Positions 59,987 to 64,000 of a stretch of DNA of 64,000 nucleotides are shown here, in pieces. The stretch is from Sphingobium trunci (lineage in GTDB: Bacteria > Pseudomonadota > Alphaproteobacteria > Sphingomonadales > Sphingomonadaceae), in contig NZ_JAKUJY010000012.1 in assembly GCF_022664535.1 (NCBI RefSeq), positions 1-64,000 of the forward strand, read 5' to 3'. Each line of letters opens with the position of its first letter. The first letter of the stretch is position 1. A program made the translations under genes and the position numbers. The notes beneath the pieces are model-generated. The model worked only from the letters and a program-made list of their open reading frames with translations, had not been told where the DNA came from and searched no databases.

Positions 59987-61143
59987 TCCGCTGCCTCGGC
60001 TTTCCCGGCATCGGTCGTTTCCGCCTCCAGCTTCGCCGTCTCGATCTCCGCCGCCTTCGCTTCGACCAGCTGGACGATATGGTCGATCATGCCTTCATCC
60101 TGCACCGTGTGGTCGGTGAGGCCGGAAAGATAGACCATATGCTTGCCCGCGCCGCCGCCGGTCAGGCCGATATCGGTTTCGCGCGCTTCGCCGGGACCGT
60201 TCACCACGCAGCCCAGCACCGACAGCGACAGCGGCGTATGGATATGCTGGAGCCGTTCCTCCAGCGCCTGGACGGTGCGGATCACGTCGAAGCCCTGCCG
60301 CGCGCAACTGGGGCAGGAGATCACCTTGACGCCGCGCGTGCGGATGCCGAGCGATTTCAGGATTTCATAACCGACCCGCACTTCCTCCTCCGGCTCGGCG
60401 GAGAGGGAGACGCGGATCGTGTCGCCGATCCCGGCCCAGAGCAGATTGCCGATGCCGATCGCGCTCTTCACCGTGCCGCCGATCAGGCCGCCCGCCTCGG
60501 TGATGCCCAAGTGCAGCGGGCAGTCGACCGCTTCGGCGAGCTGCATATAGGCGGCGACCGCAAGGAAGACGTCGCTGGCCTTCACCGCCACCTTATATTC
60601 GTGGAAATCCCGGTCCTGCAGCAGCTTGATATGATCGAGCGCGCTTTCGACCAGCGCTTCGGGACAGGGTTCGCCATATTTTTCGAGCAGGTCCTTCTCC
60701 AGGCTGCCCGCATTCACCCCGATGCGGATCGAGCAATTGTTCGCCTTGGCCGCCTCGACCACTTCCTTCACCCGCGCTTCCGAGCCGATATTGCCCGGAT
60801 TGATGCGCAGGCAGGCCGCGCCCGCATCGGCGGCTTCCAGCGCGCGCTTATAGTGGAAATGGATATCGGCGACGATCGGCACGCGCGCGGCGCGGACGAT
60901 CTGCTTCAAGGCCGCGGTCGATTCCTCGTCGGGGCAGGAGACGCGGATGATGTCGACGCCCACCTCCTCGCAGCGGCGGATCTGGTCGATCGTCGCCTTC
61001 ACGTCATGGGTCGGCGTGTTGGTCATGGTCTGCACCGTGACCGGGGCGCCGCCGCCGACCGGAACGTTCCCGACCATGATCTGTCGGCATTGGCGACGGG
61101 CGATGTCGCGCCAGGGACGCAGGCCGGGATTATGATCGGACAT
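59983..61143 (-). CDS. ispG: 4-hydroxy-3-methylbut-2-enyl diphosphate synthase (IspG/GcpE)
   Basis: The 386-residue protein has the TIM-barrel half ([68 protein letters not shown]). The C-terminal half holds the [4Fe-4S] centre with Cys residues in [14 protein letters not shown] and [19 protein letters not shown]. It reduces cyclic MEcPP to HMBPP in the MEP isoprenoid pathway. An Ala/Glu-rich tail ([19 protein letters not shown]) follows the domain. The short downstream repeat protein is translationally coupled. About 53 bases separate it from the FadL-type porin gene upstream. Confidence 0.96.
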   Translation of the reverse strand: MSDHNPGLRPWRDIARRQCRQIMVGNVPVGGGAPVTVQTMTNTPTHDVKATIDQIRRCEEVGVDIIRVSCPDEESTAALKQIVRAARVPIVADIHFHYKRALEAADAGAACLRINPGNIGSEARVKEVVEAAKANNCSIRIGVNAGSLEKDLLEKYGEPCPEALVESALDHIKLLQDRDFHEYKVAVKASDVFLAVAAYMQLAEAVDCPLHLGITEAGGLIGGTVKSAIGIGNLLWAGIGDTIRVSLSAEPEEEVRVGYEILKSLGIRTRGVKVISCPSCARQGFDVIRTVQALEERLQHIHTPLSLSVLGCVVNGPGEARETDIGLTGGGAGKHMVYLSGLTDHTVQDEGMIDHIVQLVEAKAAEIETAKLEAETTDAGKAEAAE

Positions 61144-61196
61144 GAAGAAGGGGCTCCATCGGTGATGAAGCCCCCTATAGGGATTTATCGTGAAAG

Positions 61197-62495
61197 TTAG
61201 AAGCGTGCCGTCAACGATGCGGCGATCTGATCCGCATTGCCGCTGGTCTGCGACAGGGTGATCGCCGTCACCGTCGCGGGGAAGGGATAATAGCTGTCGG
61301 GACGGATGATATTCGCCTTTTCCACGAAATTATGCGCGTAGCTGAGGTTGAGGGCGAAGGCGGGCGAGACATTGTAGGTCGCCCCCGCCGTCAGCCAGGC
61401 ACGGTCGCCATCAGGCACGCGGGTCGTCAGATGCTGCCGGTTGGTCGGCGAGCGGTCGAACATGGTGCCCGCGCGCAGGGTCAGTGCCGGGCTGACATCA
61501 TATTCCCCGCCCAGGCTGACGCTGTAGCTGTCCTTATAGTCCAGTTCCTTGTTCGTGGTGCCTGCCGCCGTGGTGACGGCAATGCCCTTGAACCGCGACC
61601 AGTTATACCAACGGGCGCTGATCAAGGCCCGCAGCTTGGGCGTCAGGCGGTGCATGAAGCCCGCCGTCACGATATCCGGCAGGTCGAGCGGCGCGGTGGC
61701 GGCGAATGTGCCATTGCCGCTGGCCAGCAGGCTCTGAAGCCCGGAAACCGTCTGCGTTCCGGTCAGCTTGTGGCTGATACCCGAACGGTAGGAAACGCCG
61801 ACATTGGTGTCGCCATTGGTGTAGAACAGGCCCGCATTCCAGCCGACCGACCAGTCATGGCCCTTGAGCTCGGCCAGGCCGTCGGTCGCGATCAGCGGCG
61901 AAAGCTGCGGCAGGGCGTTGGTCAGCGTCGCCTTCACATATTGCACGTCGACGCCGCCGCCGACCGAGAAATGGTCGTTGAGCTTATAGGCCGCCGAAGA
62001 CTGGATATTATAGGTTTTGAGGTTGGTGTAGAGCGAATCGTAGCGGCCGAAAAAGCCGTCGTCATAGTCGAGCTTCAACCCGAAAGGCGCATTCACGCCC
62101 ACGCCCAGCCACAGCCGGTCGCTGACCTGGCCGGTGATATAGAAGCTCGGCACTGGAATGACCTTGTCGAACGGATCTCCGCCCGAATTGCCCGCGATCG
62201 GAACCCGGACCGTGGAACCGGGAATGGTGCGGTAGGAACCGCGATTGGACTGATGGGCCGACGCCATCAGCGCCACGCCGCCGACCGAGGTCTGGATGCC
62301 CTGCAACTGGGTGATCGCCGCGGGATTGAAATAGATGGCGGACGGATCGTCGGCCGCCGCACCTGCACCGGCCAGAGCGCGGCCGGTCTCGATGGGCGAC
62401 TGTTCCTGAAGATAAAATCCGCCTGCGAAAGCGGGGACGGGCGCTGCCAGCGCACTCAACAGCAGGCTGGCGGCAATGGGACGGCGCAACGGCAT
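61197..62495 (-). CDS. FadL/OmpP1-family outer-membrane transport protein
   Basis: This is a 432-residue precursor with a signal peptide ([18 protein letters not shown]). The FadL N-terminal plug follows: [42 protein letters not shown], then 14-strand barrel segments and a terminal aromatic strand ([10 protein letters not shown]). Members let hydrophobic compounds such as long-chain fatty acids or aromatic hydrocarbons cross the outer membrane. The ATG at 62495 has AGAGGAATT upstream; a longer start at 62576 lacks a signal sequence. A TTTACGTAAA palindrome lies about 180 bases upstream. It is the only gene between ispG and small RNA copy 2. Confidence 0.9.
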   Translation of the reverse strand: MPLRRPIAASLLLSALAAPVPAFAGGFYLQEQSPIETGRALAGAGAAADDPSAIYFNPAAITQLQGIQTSVGGVALMASAHQSNRGSYRTIPGSTVRVPIAGNSGGDPFDKVIPVPSFYITGQVSDRLWLGVGVNAPFGLKLDYDDGFFGRYDSLYTNLKTYNIQSSAAYKLNDHFSVGGGVDVQYVKATLTNALPQLSPLIATDGLAELKGHDWSVGWNAGLFYTNGDTNVGVSYRSGISHKLTGTQTVSGLQSLLASGNGTFAATAPLDLPDIVTAGFMHRLTPKLRALISARWYNWSRFKGIAVTTAAGTTNKELDYKDSYSVSLGGEYDVSPALTLRAGTMFDRSPTNRQHLTTRVPDGDRAWLTAGATYNVSPAFALNLSYAHNFVEKANIIRPDSYYPFPATVTAITLSQTSGNADQIAASLTARF

Positions 62496-62677
62496 GGCAA
62501 TTCCTCTCCTGAACTCGACTATAGGCATGGCTCTCACCGAAAACGGTCCCCTGAACGCCATGCAGCTATAAGCCATATGGTTAATTTATCGTTCGAAAAG
62601 CCCTAAATTTCGCGATTCCCAACCGACAATGCGGCGAAATGATGCTTCGCCCTTACGGCAAGCAGGCGAAAATGACG

Positions 62678-62687
62678 TTTACGTAAA
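62678..62687. promoter_or_regulatory. TTTACGTAAA palindrome upstream of fadL-type gene
   Basis: A perfect ten-base palindrome sits between the small RNA terminator and the porin gene, about 180 bases from the latter's start. It could be an operator, for example of a TetR or GntR regulator. No half-site pair for a named fatty-acid regulator is clear, so this is a weak call. Confidence 0.25.
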
Positions 62688-62690
62688 TCC

Positions 62691-62821
62691 AAAAAAAAGC
62701 CGCCCCGAAGGACGGCTTGAAAGTTTTAGGAGAGGATGCCTGAAAGGCCCGTTCCTTTTGCGGTGCAGCGTCCTATCCCGCAAATGCGAAAAGCTGACCC
62801 TCGATTGCGTTTCATGCAATT
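62691..62821 (-). ncRNA. Small RNA gene, copy 2 of a two-member family
   Basis: The minus-strand terminator is AAGCCGTCC-TTCG-GGGCGGCTT followed by eight T (62698-62691). Going upstream, the RNA has the ATCCTCTCCTAAAA single strand, a GCCT-TTC-AGGC hairpin and an ATTGC-loop-GCAAT hairpin near 62803-62821, all at the same spacing as in copy 1 at 55351-55483. The loop of the last hairpin is the reverse complement of that in copy 1. The block 62724-62748 is identical to copy 1. It lies between the mutase gene and the porin gene on the same strand. It may have its own promoter; I see no convincing -35/-10 pair. Confidence 0.7.
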
Positions 62822-62928
62822 GTCATGATTTCCCCAGCTTTCCGTAAGGGAAAGGCACCCGATTTTTTTGATAACGGTATCACGATTTTGTCCTGCGCTG
62901 TCATTTGTAGGTCTTTTTCTGGACCGAA

Positions 62929-64000
62929 TCACGCGCGAATCACCCCCGAATCAGCCAGGTGGGAATCGACGGCCGCCATCAAACCGGCAAGGGATTCCGA
63001 ATCGGTCGCCTCCGCCCGCACGACCAGCGCATCCTGCGTGTTGGAGGCTCGCAGCAGCCACCAGCCCGCCGGTTCCGTCACCCGCAGCCCGTCGGTTTCA
63101 TCCACGACGGCGCCCACCGCGTGCAGGCGGGCGCGGACTTCCTCGATCACCGCGAATTTGCGGCTATGGTCGACGGGGAAGCGAATCTCGGGCGTATTGG
63201 CCAGGGCGGGCATGGCATCGCGCAGCGCCGTCACGCTGCGGCCCAGGCGCGTCAGCCCCCGGATGAGCCGCACCGCCGCATAAAGCCCGTCATCAAAGCC
63301 ATAATAATCGTCCGCGAAGACGATATGGCCGGTCATCTCCCCACCCAGCGGCGCACCTATTTCCTTCATTTTGGACTTGATGAGGCTATGCCCGGTCTTC
63401 CACATGCAGGGCTTGCCACCCAGCGCCGCGATCCGGTCGAACAGGGCCTGGCTGGCCTTCACATCCGCCACGATCGTGGCCCCGGCATAGGTCTGCAGCA
63501 CCAGTTCGGCGAAGATGCCCAGAAGCTGATCGCCCCAGATCACCCGTCCCTTGCCGTCGACCACGCCGATCCGGTCGCCATCGCCGTCGAAAGCCACACC
63601 GAAATCGAGCTTGTTGGAGACGACGAGCCTTTTCAGCTCCTCCAGATTCGCCTCGACAGTGGGATCGGGGTGATGATGGGGAAAATGGCCGTCTATCTGG
63701 GTGAACAGCATGTGATGCTCGCCCGGCAGGAGCTTGACCAGCTTCTCCACGACCGGACCGGCCGCGCCGTTGCCCGCGTCCCAGCCGATGCGCCAGGCCG
63801 CGCCGTCGAACCCCTCGGCCAACCGCGCTGCATAGCGGTCCATGATGGCGACCCTGTCCTGCCCGCCCGATCCGTTGGTCCAGTCGCCCGCCGCCGCCAT
63901 GCCGGCCAGGCGCTGGATATCCTCGCCAAAAAAGGCGCGGTGCTGAAATACCAGCTTGAAGCCGTTGTGATCGGCGGGATTATGGCTGCCGGTTACCTGA
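62929..64000 (-). CDS. Phosphomannomutase/phosphoglucomutase, 5' part beyond window
   Basis: About 356 residues are visible; the N-terminus is to the right of base 64000. The catalytic phosphoserine loop reads VTGSHNPADHNGFK near the window edge. It is followed by WDAGNGAAGPVVEKL, the metal loop FGVAFDGDGDRIGVVD, the sugar loop GGEMTGHIVFADDYYGFDDGLYAA and the phosphate loop WWLLRASNTQDALVVRAEATD. It is an AlgC-type enzyme that converts Man-6-P/Glc-6-P to the 1-phosphates, supplying sugar nucleotides for capsule, LPS and the polysaccharide locus. The TGSHNP variant of the usual TASHNP loop is found in active members. The stop is 108 bases from small RNA copy 2. Confidence 0.93.
   Translation of the reverse strand, partial: QVTGSHNPADHNGFKLVFQHRAFFGEDIQRLAGMAAAGDWTNGSGGQDRVAIMDRYAARLAEGFDGAAWRIGWDAGNGAAGPVVEKLVKLLPGEHHMLFTQIDGHFPHHHPDPTVEANLEELKRLVVSNKLDFGVAFDGDGDRIGVVDGKGRVIWGDQLLGIFAELVLQTYAGATIVADVKASQALFDRIAALGGKPCMWKTGHSLIKSKMKEIGAPLGGEMTGHIVFADDYYGFDDGLYAAVRLIRGLTRLGRSVTALRDAMPALANTPEIRFPVDHSRKFAVIEEVRARLHAVGAVVDETDGLRVTEPAGWWLLRASNTQDALVVRAEATDSESLAGLMAAVDSHLADSGVIRA

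Noticed and set aside
1-64000. CRISPR array, transposase or insertion sequence
   Set aside because: No spaced direct repeats of CRISPR type and no transposase gene were seen. The tandem repeats found are within coding regions.

Overview
The window looks like chromosome of an alphaproteobacterium of the family Sphingomonadaceae, most likely Sphingobium or a close relative. The reasons are high GC, sphingomonad-type core gene neighbourhoods (maeB | mutS-glnD; xthA-ribA-L,D-transpeptidase; ftsK/lolA; a CBP3-type chaperone next to DUF177 and bamE), dense ATGA overlaps, and an exopolysaccharide locus of the kind that makes sphingan-like capsules. Genus and family names are inferences from gene content; no database was searched.

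Bases 1-4,825 are the end of an integrated genomic island. Its recombinase gene abuts the 3' end of a tRNA-Ser(GCU) gene, the usual tRNA target arrangement. The integrase carries an in-frame amber codon before its catalytic tyrosine. The island cargo, all on the minus strand, is a small two-repeat DNA-binding-like protein, then a likely operon of an unknown 150-residue protein, an HEVGH metallopeptidase-like protein, a divergent dCTP-deaminase-fold protein and a patatin-like phospholipase cut by the window edge. This is the best candidate here for an undescribed, possibly antiphage, system. The far end of the island lies outside the window.

Bases 5,000-9,340 are core genes: an EipA-family (DUF1134) envelope protein, DNA polymerase IV, a secreted protein of unknown function, a YceD-family protein, a cytochrome bc1 assembly chaperone and BamE.

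Bases 9,423-43,177 form a large Wzx/Wzy-type exopolysaccharide locus. It holds a PglF/CapD-like 4,6-dehydratase, an aminotransferase, a formyltransferase, a PIG-L deacetylase, a small PglC-like phosphoglycosyl transferase, four glycosyltransferases, three sulfotransferases, the Wzx flippase, Wzy polymerase, Wzc-like co-polymerase/kinase, a Wza-like export lipoprotein with an outer-membrane barrel, and a metallophosphoesterase/ATP-grasp/epimerase trio. Two LuxR-type regulators with degenerate receiver domains sit at its centre. The right arm adds a pectate-lyase-like lipoprotein and a type I secretion ABC/HlyD pair beside a 1,245-residue RTX/cadherin-repeat protein, the likely secreted substrate. 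Read together, the genes predict a polymer with a formylated amino-dideoxy sugar, possibly sulfated, and a secreted Ca-binding surface protein made with it.

Bases 43,200-64,000 return to core metabolism and housekeeping: flavin reductase, malic enzyme, mutS, glnD, an L,D-transpeptidase-fold protein, GTP cyclohydrolase II, exonuclease III, lolA, ftsK, a GNAT enzyme, an EamA transporter, ispG, a FadL-type porin and a phosphomannomutase/phosphoglucomutase cut by the right edge. The intergenic regions here hold a pair of homologous small RNA genes with terminators and an anti-Shine-Dalgarno-like motif, a long inverted-repeat element, a 34-residue membrane protein and a pentapeptide-repeat-like protein coupled to ispG.
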